From a virus, in IMG/VR virus record IMGVR_UViG_3300048586_000548, positions 1-64,000 of that record: DNA of 64,000 nucleotides. One strand, 5' to 3'. Numbering within the stretch: position 1 is the stretch's first letter; the number at the start of each line of letters is the position of its first letter. A program made the position numbers and the translations under genes. This document shows positions 29,293-37,009 of the stretch, piece after piece. Below the pieces are notes generated by a model that saw only the letters and a list, made by a program, of their open reading frames with translations, made no database searches and was not told where the DNA came from.

Positions 29293-30287
29293 TCGGCTAC
29301 ACGTGCCCTCCTGCCGGGGTCGAGCCGGGGCGCACCAACGCGGTCGAGCACTGCTTGACCGAATGCGTCCAGCCCTGCACCACGCCCCCGCTGTTGGCGG
29401 CGATGTATAAGGCGGACGTGGAGAACTACCACCAGGGCGATTACATCAGCGCAAGCATGATGGCCGGGTCGGGCTGTGCCCGGCAGGTGATGTTCGAGCG
29501 GTTCAAGGACTTCCACGAAGTGCCGACACGTCGGTACTGGGCGTTCCGAGGTACCCACGCCCACGCCATCGTGGAGGGTGCGCAGGACTTGATCGCGCAG
29601 TACGGCTGGCTGCAAGAGATTCGGATGGCCACGGAGTTGACGTACGATCTGCCGCAGCCCGTGTTCGAGAACGGCGTGTGGACCGGCGACTTTGATTCCA
29701 CCCAAGACCTGATCATCAAGGTCCGGGGCACGTGTGACGCGTATAACCCGTTGCGGGGTCCGGACTTGGTGGACTGTAAGTCGATGGCGGACAAGAAGGT
29801 CGACATGATGATCAAGGGGTCCACCCCCGGCACGTACAGCAAGAACCTGCAGGACAGCTGGGTGGCCCAGCTCAACATTTACCGGTACCTGATCAGCAAG
29901 ACCCCGGTGCCTGCCGAGGTGCACGCGGCGTACGCGTCCTTCGGGCTGCCTGCGCTCACGGATCCGTTGTTCCCGGCCCCGGAGCGGTTGTTCATCCAGG
30001 GCATTGCGATGATGTCGCACCCGGTGAGCGGGTCGCGGCTGGCCCACAAGCAGTACGGCAAGTACACGATCTACGACATCGACCACGTGCCGGTGTGGTC
30101 GCTGCAGGACATTGAAGACTTCATCCGGCCGCAGGCGCTGATGTGGTACAAGGCGCTGAACATGAAGCAGACCCCGCCGGTGGTCCCGAAGGACAAGGAC
30201 TGGCTGTGCCGGAGCTGCGCATTTGAGGGAAAAGACTGCTTCCCCGCGGACGAGCGCGGCCAGGAAGCCCCCTTCCCCGGGCCGTAA
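29283..30287 (+). CDS. Cas4/RecB-like PD-(D/E)xK nuclease
   Basis: A 334-residue exonuclease of the PD-(D/E)xK superfamily. It has G-T-C-D-A-Y, then D-L-V-D-C-K-S (the D-x-K metal site), then a Q-L-N-I-Y-R-Y-L helix. A C-terminal C-R-S-C-A-F-E-G-K-D-C with an upstream Cys fits the 4Fe-4S cluster of Cas4/AddB-type nucleases. Such phage enzymes process ends for recombination or replication and are common beside SSB-like genes, as here. Confidence 0.85.
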   Translation: MPLIGYTCPPAGVEPGRTNAVEHCLTECVQPCTTPPLLAAMYKADVENYHQGDYISASMMAGSGCARQVMFERFKDFHEVPTRRYWAFRGTHAHAIVEGAQDLIAQYGWLQEIRMATELTYDLPQPVFENGVWTGDFDSTQDLIIKVRGTCDAYNPLRGPDLVDCKSMADKKVDMMIKGSTPGTYSKNLQDSWVAQLNIYRYLISKTPVPAEVHAAYASFGLPALTDPLFPAPERLFIQGIAMMSHPVSGSRLAHKQYGKYTIYDIDHVPVWSLQDIEDFIRPQALMWYKALNMKQTPPVVPKDKDWLCRSCAFEGKDCFPADERGQEAPFPGP

Positions 30288-30309
30288 GGTTTTCGTCCGC
30301 TCGTCGAAT
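30285..30309 (+). promoter_or_regulatory. Bipartite promoter-like element, exact copy C
   Basis: TAAGGT (30285-30290), 14 bases, CGAAT (30305-30309), ahead of the SSB-like and ribonucleotide reductase genes. The TAA is the nuclease stop codon. Confidence 0.65.
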
Positions 30310-30340
30310 AGGGTTGCACCGCTTACTGGAGCGCAACCCT
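30310..30340 (+). promoter_or_regulatory. Leader hairpin with ribosome site in the loop
   Basis: AGGGTTGC (30310-30317) pairs perfectly with GCAACCCT (30333-30340), which abuts the ATG at 30341. GGAG (30328-30331) lies in the 15-base loop. Same layout as 14741-14767. Confidence 0.6.
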
Positions 30341-30742
30341 ATGACGAGCAATCTCTCAGACGCTTTCACCTCCGCCTACACGCTGGCCTACACGGCCCGC
30401 GTGGCGCAGGGGAACGTCGTCGGAGAAGGCTCAGCGCCCTTCCGAGCGGTGTTCAGCGCGCTGGTGGCTGGGGCCCAGCGATGGGCGGACACCCTGAGCG
30501 ATCGGCACACCGACCGGTACGAGCTGTTGACGGTCTCTCCGATCACCCCCTCACCCAGTTTGGAAATTTCCCACCCGCTGGGCTTGGCTCATCAGGTGGA
30601 GCGCGCGCTGCACAACTTCCAGATCCTGCTCGCAGCGTTGCGGATCCCCTACCTGGACGATCCGCTGACGCTCGCAGTGTTGACAGAGGTGCAGCGGGAG
30701 GCTGCGCACCTGTCCCGGACGCTTTCTGCCCAGATGGGCTAA
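30341..30742 (+). CDS. Hypothetical protein (133 aa)
   Basis: First gene behind copy C. All-helical by composition, with repeated Ala/Leu helices and no cysteine. Position between a recombination nuclease and an SSB-like protein suggests a replication role, but no motif confirms it. Confidence 0.65.
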   Translation: MTSNLSDAFTSAYTLAYTARVAQGNVVGEGSAPFRAVFSALVAGAQRWADTLSDRHTDRYELLTVSPITPSPSLEISHPLGLAHQVERALHNFQILLAALRIPYLDDPLTLAVLTEVQREAAHLSRTLSAQMG

Positions 30743-30765
30743 ACCACTTTTTCAGCGAGCAAACT

Positions 30766-31266
30766 ATGGCGAAGACTCTGCGCTTTCGGGTGCACAACTG
30801 CAAGGCTGTCAGCAAGAACTCCCTGATGGTGTTCGATCTGGCGATCGGCTATCAGGACGAGGACACGTTCGTGGGCGTCGTGGACGTGCGCGGCTGCTGG
30901 CTCAAGCAGAAGAACGACGGCTCCGGCAACTACGTGTCGTTCCCCTCGAAGCAGCGCTTTACGCGGGACGGTGAAGCGGTGAAGGACGACAACGGGTACA
31001 ACGTCTACGACAACATCGTGGATCTGTACCTCGAACTGGGGGCCAATCCCGACAAGGCAGACAAGCGGGCGCCGACCAAGGCGGCCTGGGCCTTTCGGAA
31101 GTGGCTGATCGACGAGGCCACGAAGATGTACAAGGAGCTGGGGGCCTCGGCTCCGGCCGCGGCCGCTCCGGCGGCGAAGCCTGCCAGCAAGCCCGCGAGC
31201 AAGCCTGCCCCGGCGCCCATGCCGGATGCGGATGATGACGACGGGGACGGCGGCTACCCCTTCTGA
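30766..31266 (+). CDS. Single-stranded DNA-binding-like protein
   Basis: A 166-residue protein. Residues 1-125 look like a beta-rich nucleic-acid-binding domain, followed by an Ala/Pro/Lys linker and an acidic tip ending D-G-G-Y-P-F. This matches the SSB plan (OB fold, flexible linker, acidic tail with terminal Pro-Phe that recruits partners). The core does not obviously match bacterial SSB, so it is probably a divergent phage form. It lies upstream of the ribonucleotide reductase and downstream of a RecB-like nuclease. Confidence 0.65.
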   Translation: MAKTLRFRVHNCKAVSKNSLMVFDLAIGYQDEDTFVGVVDVRGCWLKQKNDGSGNYVSFPSKQRFTRDGEAVKDDNGYNVYDNIVDLYLELGANPDKADKRAPTKAAWAFRKWLIDEATKMYKELGASAPAAAAPAAKPASKPASKPAPAPMPDADDDDGDGGYPF

Positions 31267-31607
31267 TGACGGACCGACCGGCACTGAGCTACGCCGCGGT
31301 GGCGGTCACCCTGGAGCTCTCCCGGCTGCGCAGCAGCTTGCGGGTCGGGATGGCTCTGGTCCAGCGGTTCCCCCAGGAAGACGACTGGTGGGCGCTGCTG
31401 GACGACCCCGAGATCATTGACAGTTTGAACGCCCTGGCGGAAGTGGTGAACGACATGCGCGTGGATACGGCTGAGGCCACCACGGCAGAAGAAGTGGCTG
31501 CAGGAGTGGCTGCGCACCATGACCGGGCGGTAGAAGCGGTGAGTTTGGTGGCGGAGGTGTTGGGCGTGCCGAGTGAGGATCTCTTGGCCGTGCTGGCCGA
31601 AGCCTAA
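31266..31607 (+). CDS. Hypothetical helical protein (113 aa)
   Basis: Coupled to the SSB-like gene by a shared base (TGATG). Predicted all-alpha and acidic, with an E-D-L-L-A-V-L-A-E-A end. It recalls small helical partners found next to phage nucleotide genes, but no motif is diagnostic. Confidence 0.55.
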   Translation: MTDRPALSYAAVAVTLELSRLRSSLRVGMALVQRFPQEDDWWALLDDPEIIDSLNALAEVVNDMRVDTAEATTAEEVAAGVAAHHDRAVEAVSLVAEVLGVPSEDLLAVLAEA

Positions 31608-31613
31608 GCCGTC

Positions 31614-31659
31614 GTAGGACTAACCACACAATCGAAAACTCGTGGTGGGGTCGACCTAC
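31614..31659 (+). promoter_or_regulatory. Nested hairpin before the ribonucleotide reductase gene
   Basis: GTAGG (31614-31618) pairs with CCTAC (31655-31659) and inner ACCAC (31623-31627) with GTGGT (31642-31646). It lies 27 bases before the ATG at 31687. It is too small for a cobalamin riboswitch. It may be a leader control hairpin. Confidence 0.4.
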
Positions 31660-31686
31660 TGATCCCACTACTCACTGAGGGTTTGC

Positions 31687-34600
31687 ATGCGCACGCCACC
31701 GTTCACGCTGTCTGACGACTTTTTGGCCCCCTACCAGACCATCACTCCGCCCTTCGGCTTCAACGGCCTGGGGGAGTTGGTGTATTTGCGGACGTACAGC
31801 CGCGTCAAAGCGGACGGCACGCAAGAACGGTGGTGGGAAACCGTGCGCCGCGTGGTGGAAGGCACGTACACCATGCAGAAGCGCTGGATCACTGAACACC
31901 ACCTGGGCTGGAGCGAGCGCAAGGCGCAGCGCTCGGCGCAGGAGATGTACGATCGCATGTTCTACATGAAGTTCCTGCCGCCGGGTCGCGGGCTGTGGGC
32001 CATGGGCTCGCCGCTGACGGAAGGTCGGGAGACTTTTGCGGCCTTGAACAACTGCAGTTTTGTCAGCACGAAGGACCTGGCATCGGACCTGGCTGATCCG
32101 TTCACGTTCCTGATGGACGCCTCGATGCTGGGCATCGGGGTGGGCTTCGACACCGCTGGGGCAGGCATGCTGGCGCTGCACGCGCCGAACCCGCTGCTGG
32201 CTGAGACTTACGTCGTGCCGGACACCCGTGAAGGCTGGGTGGAAGCCTTGAAGCTGAAGCTGCTGTCGTACTTCTGCCCGGATCAGGGTGTGGTGGAGTA
32301 CGACTTCTCGCTGGTGCGTCCCGAGGGGGAGCCCATTAAGGGCTTCGGTGGGGTGGCGGCGGGCCCTGGTCCGCTTAAGGACCTGCTGGGCGCCGTGGAC
32401 GGGGTGCTCGAGCGCGAGCGGGCAACCGGCGACGGCACGTTGAGCGTGACTGGGATCACAGACATTTGCAACCTGACCGCCAAGTGCGTGGTAGCAGGTA
32501 ACGTGCGTCGAAGTGCTCTCATTAGTTTCGGCGAAGCCGACGACGAGGAATTCCTCGACCTGAAGAATTACGAAGTGAATCCGCATCGCGCTGCATACGG
32601 GTGGACCAGCAACAACTCGGTGTTCGCCAAGCTTGGCATGGACTACGGTCCGAGCACTGAGCGCGTGGTGCGCAACGGTGAGCCGGGATACATGTGGCTG
32701 GAGAACGCGCAGGCCTACAGTCGCATGGTGGACGAGGCCGATTTCAAGGACGCGCGCGTGATGGGGACCAACCCCTGTGGTGAACAAGGATTGGAATCGT
32801 ATGAGCTGTGCTGTGTCTCGGCCGACACTCGGATCCATACTCGCGCAGGTGCGCTGCCGATTGGAGACCTCGTTGGGCAAGCTGTCGAGGTCTGGAACGG
32901 TGCAGAGTGGTCGGAAGTCACACCATACCTCGCGGGGTACAACAAGCAGATGTACCGGGTTACGCTGTCTGACGGCTCGTTTCTCGATGTGACCGACAAC
33001 CATCGTTGGCTGGCGCGCCCCGACACAGCCCGCAAGTTCCGGGACATGACAACTCTGCAGCTGACGCCCGGCGATGTATTGCCTGAGTTCTCACTGGGAG
33101 ACGTCGTTGGCGAAGCGCAGCCGATGGCGTACGAGTACGGCTTTTTTGCGGGTGATGGATACATGGACAAGGGTGTCCCCATGCTGGCGCTGTTCGGGGA
33201 GGCGAAACAGTCTATCACAAGCTCCATCTCGGGGCGCGTCTATGCGGAGGAGTTCCCGAAGGGGTACAACGTTTCGCGTCAGCGTGTCAACTTGGTGGAC
33301 GTGTGTGATGCTGCGCTTGCGACACAGCTTCGGCGCAGTGACGGTCTTCCCGCGGAGGTGTTTACCTGGGACCGCGAGAGTACGGCGCAGTTTATCGCTG
33401 GATACATCGATGCTGACGGGTCCATTAGCAATTCCGGAACGGGCGGGGAAGGGCTCAAACTGCACGGCCCTGAAGGAAAGATGCGTGACGTGCAAACGCT
33501 GCTGCGGCGTATTGGTGTTGACCACGCGTCCGTGTATGTACTCAAGGGCCAGAAGAGCACGCTGACCATCAATGGCCGGGAGACGCATCGCAATTATGAC
33601 CAGTGGGTTTGCCAGGTCCCCTCCTTCGAGGCGGATGCGGTACCCACTCGGGTCAAAGTGCGTTCTTCCACCGCGAGTCGGTTTGCAAAGAACAATGCCC
33701 ACCCTGAGGGTGCGCTGATTGACCGCGCACGGAAGCAGCGGGTGGTCAGCATTGTGCCGTTGGGTATGCAGGACAGCTACTGCTTCACCGAACCGAAGCG
33801 CGGTATGGGCGTGTTCGGCAACGTACTGACCTACCAGTGCCTGGTGGAAACGTTCCCAACAAACCACGACTCGCTTGAAGACTATCAGCGCACCTTGAAG
33901 TTCGCGTACTTGTACGGCAAGACGGTCACCCTCGGACGCACGCACTGGGAGCGCACGAACCGGGTGATGCTCCGCAACCGCCGCATCGGATTGTCGCAGT
34001 CGGGCATTCAGCAGGCCGTGGCGAAGCTGGGCATCGAGGAGTACCGAGAGTGGTGCGAGGCAGGATACGCCACCGTGCAGTACTACGACAAGGTGTATTC
34101 AGAGTGGCTGGCGATTCCGCGCTCGATCAAGGTCACCACGGTCAAGCCCTCGGGGTCGGTGTCGCTGCTGGCAGGCGCCACGCCGGGTATGCACTGGCCG
34201 GAGGCGTTGACGTACGTGCGCCGCATGCGCCTGGGCCGCAACAGCGATCTGCTGCCTGCACTGCAGGCCGCGGGGTATCCGATCGAACCCGCGGTGGGCA
34301 GTGAAGACTCGACGTTGGTGGTGGAGATTCCGGTCCGCATCGGCGATGCCGTGCGCCCAGCCCACCAAGTGTCGATGTGGGAACAGCTGGCGATGGCCGC
34401 GTTTCTCCAGCGCTACTGGTCGGATAACCAGGTCTCGGCGACGGTCACCTTTGATCCGGCGACGGAAGGTCCGCAGCTGGCGCATGCGCTGGACTACTAC
34501 CAGTACCAGCTCAAGGGCATTTCGTGCTTGCCGCGCACGCCTGCCGGGGCCTACGCCCAGATGCCATACGAGGCGATCACGGTCGAGGAATACGAAGCAC

Positions 34601-34692
34601 GTGCCGCGGCGCTGACCCCCGTGCAGTTCGGGTCGACGCACGACGAGGCCGTGCCTGAGCGATTCTGCTCTAATGACACCTGTACGGTGTAA
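31687..34692 (+). CDS. nrdJ: Class II (B12-dependent) ribonucleotide reductase with intein
   Basis: Reduces ribonucleotides to deoxyribonucleotides. Of 1001 residues, 376-717 form an intein, leaving an extein of about 659 residues, the size of monomeric adenosylcobalamin-dependent reductases. Exteins show N-N-C-S-F, the catalytic N-P-C-G-E-Q just before the intein, V-K-P-S-G-S-V-S-L-L and a C-terminal C-S-N-D-T-C redox pair. No separate small subunit is present, which fits class II. Stands with ThyX, dUTPase and a thioredoxin-like gene in phage nucleotide supply. Confidence 0.9.
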   Translation: MRTPPFTLSDDFLAPYQTITPPFGFNGLGELVYLRTYSRVKADGTQERWWETVRRVVEGTYTMQKRWITEHHLGWSERKAQRSAQEMYDRMFYMKFLPPGRGLWAMGSPLTEGRETFAALNNCSFVSTKDLASDLADPFTFLMDASMLGIGVGFDTAGAGMLALHAPNPLLAETYVVPDTREGWVEALKLKLLSYFCPDQGVVEYDFSLVRPEGEPIKGFGGVAAGPGPLKDLLGAVDGVLERERATGDGTLSVTGITDICNLTAKCVVAGNVRRSALISFGEADDEEFLDLKNYEVNPHRAAYGWTSNNSVFAKLGMDYGPSTERVVRNGEPGYMWLENAQAYSRMVDEADFKDARVMGTNPCGEQGLESYELCCVSADTRIHTRAGALPIGDLVGQAVEVWNGAEWSEVTPYLAGYNKQMYRVTLSDGSFLDVTDNHRWLARPDTARKFRDMTTLQLTPGDVLPEFSLGDVVGEAQPMAYEYGFFAGDGYMDKGVPMLALFGEAKQSITSSISGRVYAEEFPKGYNVSRQRVNLVDVCDAALATQLRRSDGLPAEVFTWDRESTAQFIAGYIDADGSISNSGTGGEGLKLHGPEGKMRDVQTLLRRIGVDHASVYVLKGQKSTLTINGRETHRNYDQWVCQVPSFEADAVPTRVKVRSSTASRFAKNNAHPEGALIDRARKQRVVSIVPLGMQDSYCFTEPKRGMGVFGNVLTYQCLVETFPTNHDSLEDYQRTLKFAYLYGKTVTLGRTHWERTNRVMLRNRRIGLSQSGIQQAVAKLGIEEYREWCEAGYATVQYYDKVYSEWLAIPRSIKVTTVKPSGSVSLLAGATPGMHWPEALTYVRRMRLGRNSDLLPALQAAGYPIEPAVGSEDSTLVVEIPVRIGDAVRPAHQVSMWEQLAMAAFLQRYWSDNQVSATVTFDPATEGPQLAHALDYYQYQLKGISCLPRTPAGAYAQMPYEAITVEEYEARAAALTPVQFGSTHDEAVPERFCSNDTCTV
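32812..33837 (+). mobile_element. Intein with LAGLIDADG homing endonuclease
   Basis: Encodes 342 residues inserted between Cys375 and the next Cys (+1). It starts C-V-S-A-D-T-R-I, has block B T-D-N-H-R-W, and two LAGLIDADG helices (F-F-A-G-D-G-Y and F-I-A-G-Y-I-D-A-D-G-S). It ends V-L-T-Y-Q followed by Cys: the usual His-Asn is Tyr-Gln. Removing it rejoins E-L-C to C-L-V-E-T-F-P, the normal enzyme sequence. Third-position bases look less GC-rich than the exteins, fitting recent arrival. Confidence 0.92.
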
Positions 34693-34702
34693 GGGGACGA
34701 CG

Positions 34703-35026
34703 ATGCACCACAACACCAAGCCGCTCTTCGAAGACATGCACGTGTGCTGCTTCCACCAGCAGTCCAGCTACGGCACGACCTACGGGGCGTACTCGGAGAT
34801 TTGCTGCCACTGCGGCGCGCACCGGATGCGGTACCCGGGCGTGCCGGAAGGGCACGGGCCGTACTACCCGCGGGACAACACCTGGATTCCGTACACACCG
34901 TTCTCGGGCGGCACCACGAGCGGCTCAGGAACGTCCTGGACGTTCGCCGAGTGTGCGAAGGACTGCCAACACCTGAACGACGGACGGTGCACGTGCGGCC
35001 CGACGATCACCAGGGCGCAGCCGTGA
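34703..35026 (+). CDS. Cysteine-rich hypothetical protein (107 aa)
   Basis: AAGGGGA precedes the ATG. Contains C-C-F-H, C-C-H-C and a C-terminal C-A-K-D-C plus C-T-C cluster, with a Gly/Ser/Thr-rich middle. Likely binds zinc. Overlaps the thioredoxin-like gene (GTGA). No family known. Confidence 0.6.
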   Translation: MHHNTKPLFEDMHVCCFHQQSSYGTTYGAYSEICCHCGAHRMRYPGVPEGHGPYYPRDNTWIPYTPFSGGTTSGSGTSWTFAECAKDCQHLNDGRCTCGPTITRAQP

Positions 35027-35292
35027 CCGAGCTGTACTACTTCTTCGACCCGCGGGACAAGGCGTGTACGGTTGGTGAACGCGTGGCGGCTGTTGCCGCC
35101 GCGCTGGAGCTGCCGATGCAGTCGCTGAGCGCGCGGGACGCTCCGGCCGGACGGTTGGTCCTGGCGTTTGGGCTGTTGGACATTCCCGCGGTCGTCGTGG
35201 TGCGCGACAAGCACTACGTGGCGACGATCGACGGGGCGGACCTGCGAAATGCGGTGCGCCTGGAGCGGCGCATCGCCCGGCTGATCGCGTGA
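35023..35292 (+). CDS. Thioredoxin-fold protein lacking the C-x-x-C pair
   Basis: An 89-residue protein with a Y-Y-F-F-D-P-R-D-K-A-C N-terminal strand and a cis-Pro segment D-I-P-A-V-V-V-V-R-D, then G-A and a final helix, the thioredoxin order. Only one cysteine remains at the active site, so the usual dithiol is missing. Close to the ribonucleotide reductase, whose reductant is normally a thioredoxin or glutaredoxin. It may work as a monothiol or be structural. Confidence 0.6.
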   Translation: MTELYYFFDPRDKACTVGERVAAVAAALELPMQSLSARDAPAGRLVLAFGLLDIPAVVVVRDKHYVATIDGADLRNAVRLERRIARLIA

Positions 35293-35429
35293 GCACGAAG
35301 AAGGCGGGCATGCTGACCACCTCGAAAGAGTGGGCCAAGCATTTGCGCGCGTACTGGAAGCGGAAATTCTGGAAACAAGAACGGAAAGCGGCGAAGACCT
35401 ACACCAAGAAAGCCCCCTATGTCGATTAA
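35289..35429 (+). CDS. Small lysine-rich protein (46 aa)
   Basis: GTG in a GTGA overlap. About a quarter of the residues are lysine, with tryptophans in a helix (Y-W-K-R-K-F-W-K). Possibly a nucleic-acid-binding peptide. Overlaps the next gene by 11 bases. Confidence 0.5.
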   Translation: MSTKKAGMLTTSKEWAKHLRAYWKRKFWKQERKAAKTYTKKAPYVD

Positions 35430-35586
35430 GCTGCTCGGGTGGGCCCTGGTGCTCGCGCTGTACGTGACCGTCCTGAGCTGGTTGTTGGAAGATCAAGGGA
35501 CGTGCACCTGCACCGATTGTGGGGCGCGCTTTCCGCAGGGACGTCACAAGTGCCCGCAGACGGGCCGAACCAAGGTGTGCCGATGA
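35419..35586 (+). CDS. Membrane-anchored zinc-ribbon peptide (55 aa)
   Basis: An N-terminal hydrophobic span (W-A-L-V-L-A-L-Y-V-T-V-L-S-W-L-L) is followed by C-T-C-T-D-C-G and a second Cys group ending K-V-C-R. Overlaps the following gene (ATGA). Function unknown. Confidence 0.55.
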   Translation: MSIKLLGWALVLALYVTVLSWLLEDQGTCTCTDCGARFPQGRHKCPQTGRTKVCR

Positions 35587-36275
35587 TTGTGTTCCTGGGA
35601 GACTTGCACGGCCGGTGGCAACGCCTGGAAGAACTCGACGTGCTCCTGGAACCCGGCGTGCCGGTGGTGCAGGTCGGGGATCTGGGCTGGTGGCCGCACT
35701 TGGTGCCGTACTGGGAAGCCTTGGGCCGGAGCCTGCAGCGCCCGGTGTATTGGATCGACGGTAATCACGAACATTTCCCGTCGTTGCCGCTGGAGGCGAC
35801 GCGCCCCGTGGAACTCGCGCCGAACATGCACTATGTCCCGCGCGGCACGATCCTGGAGCTGAACAACCTGCGGTTGGGGTGCATTGGTGGGGCGTCCAGT
35901 GTGAACTACCAAGCGTGCACGGCCGGGGTGGATTGGTTCTGGCAGGAAGAGCTGCGGCCGCGAGACCGGGCGCGCGTCAACGAGTGGGCGCTGCCCGACG
36001 TGGACGTGCTGGTCACCCACGCCGCTCCGCAGTCGGTCGTTAACGTGTACTGCCCAGCGCGTGAGCTTCCGAATTGGGGACTGCCGGTGACGTGGACGAG
36101 CCCGGTCGCGGAGTTCCTCGAAACCACCTGGCAGCGGCTGGGGCAACCCCCGCTGGTGTGTGGTCATTACCACCGACCGGTGCAGCACGACACCGTGCGC
36201 ATTTTGGATATCGAAGAAGCCCTGGATTCGACGACCTGGTTGCGTCGGTTGTTGCTCGTCCAAGAACTCGGGTAG
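35583..36275 (+). CDS. Metallophosphoesterase 2
   Basis: A 230-residue enzyme with all family motifs: G-D-L-H-G near the N-terminus, G-D-L-G-W, G-N-H-E, T-H-A-A-P and a C-terminal G-H-Y-H. The substrate is unknown; related phage enzymes act on phosphodiesters or nucleotides. It is the last gene of the rightward half and ends seven bases from the converging STAS-like gene. Confidence 0.85.
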   Translation: MIVFLGDLHGRWQRLEELDVLLEPGVPVVQVGDLGWWPHLVPYWEALGRSLQRPVYWIDGNHEHFPSLPLEATRPVELAPNMHYVPRGTILELNNLRLGCIGGASSVNYQACTAGVDWFWQEELRPRDRARVNEWALPDVDVLVTHAAPQSVVNVYCPARELPNWGLPVTWTSPVAEFLETTWQRLGQPPLVCGHYHRPVQHDTVRILDIEEALDSTTWLRRLLLVQELG

Positions 36276-36281
36276 CGGTCG

Positions 36282-36668
36282 TCAGGCGGGCGCCAGCCCG
36301 AGCCACACCAACGCGGGGTACCAGTCGTGGAACACCCGCACGTGGGCCAGCACCCCGACCTTGAACAGCACCATCCGCGCGATCCCGGTCTGCTGGCCGG
36401 GGTAGACCACGATCGCGGTACTGCGCTCTTCTAAGAAATCATAGAGCTCGAGGCGTGACACAAACTGCTCGACGTCCGCCTCGGAACGCAGGGCGCGGAT
36501 CTGACGAAAATCCAGGAGGACCTTTTGTGTCGTTGCCCACTCGGGCTGTTGGGAAAGCAAACGCAAGGCGGCGACCAAGTCTTCAACGGAACTGTCTCCC
36601 ACCCCATGAGCAAAAGCACAGAGCTCCGCAGGGACGAAGTGCCAAGCAAACGGGTACCAGCGTTGCAT
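36282..36668 (-). CDS. STAS/SpoIIAA-like protein
   Basis: A 128-residue protein of the bacterial SpoIIAA-like type: K-V-L-L-D-F-R-Q-I strand, a helix, then T-A-I-V-V-Y-P, G-I-A-R-M-V-L-F and a C-terminal V-R-V-F-H-D-W-Y-P-A-L-V-W-L-G. These are common in bacterial chromosomes and rare in phage cores. Its place next to attP-like repeats and the second integrase suggests cargo picked up at integration. Confidence 0.65.
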   Translation of the reverse strand: MQRWYPFAWHFVPAELCAFAHGVGDSSVEDLVAALRLLSQQPEWATTQKVLLDFRQIRALRSEADVEQFVSRLELYDFLEERSTAIVVYPGQQTGIARMVLFKVGVLAHVRVFHDWYPALVWLGLAPA

Positions 36669-36702
36669 AAGCCTCGACGCACTTTAGAAGTTGGGCAGGA
36701 AT

Positions 36703-37005
36703 CCTAGGTGACCCCGCCCCCGCGCGCAACCCCTAACGACGTCTCCTGCAGGACAATTGGTGACCCAATTGGTGACCGCCCCGCGCAAACCCGCATTCCA
36801 TAAGGGCTTTCCGGCTCCGCCTGCGCTCCCAAAGCGGACGCGCTACCGGACTGCGCTACGCCCCGTGTGACCTAAAAGATTGGTCTTTATGCGTTTGCAG
36901 TGTTTCGTAGTTGTCGCTAACTACTCCCTCCGAATGTTTCACTTTGTTCCAAAACACCCCTAAAACCCTATCATTTTTCGCCAATTGGTGACCAATTGGT
37001 GCACC
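36703..37005. other. Probable attP region with arm-type repeats
   Basis: The 340-base gap 36669-37009 has no convincing gene. Copies of CAATTGGTGACC occur at 36754-36765, 36766-36777 and 36982-36993, with a variant at 36993-37005 and a half copy (GGTGACC) at 36707-36713. Two more variants lie at 38172-38192 on the other side of the integrase. Repeats flanking a core beside an integrase are typical of arm-type integrase sites. The T-rich stretch at 36870-36980 could allow bending. Confidence 0.6.
36825..36865 (-). other. 5' half of a tRNA-Pro-like sequence
   Basis: Read on the minus strand from 36865 it has CGGGGCG, TA, a GCGC D-stem with AGTCCGGTA, and an anticodon loop TTTGGGA (anticodon UGG). 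The similarity ends at GGGAGC. There is no T-arm or matching 3' acceptor, so it is not a working tRNA. It lies between the arm-type repeats and may be the attP core identical to the host tRNA-Pro gene. Most tRNA-based sites carry the 3' half, so this is unusual. Confidence 0.55.
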
Positions 37006-37009
37006 CTGT

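Noticed and set aside
31608-31640. Another copy of the bipartite element before the ribonucleotide reductase gene (TAGGAC ... CGAA)
   Set aside because: The first half differs and the spacing is 12 bases, so it does not meet the rule of the exact copies.
31608-31686. Cobalamin riboswitch for the B12-dependent reductase
   Set aside because: The gap is under 80 bases and contains only a simple nested hairpin, far too short for the B12 aptamer.
36800-36870. A working tRNA-Pro gene
   Set aside because: The 5' half matches, but there is no T-arm, the anticodon stem has a mismatch and the 3' acceptor strand is missing. Kept as a tRNA fragment instead.
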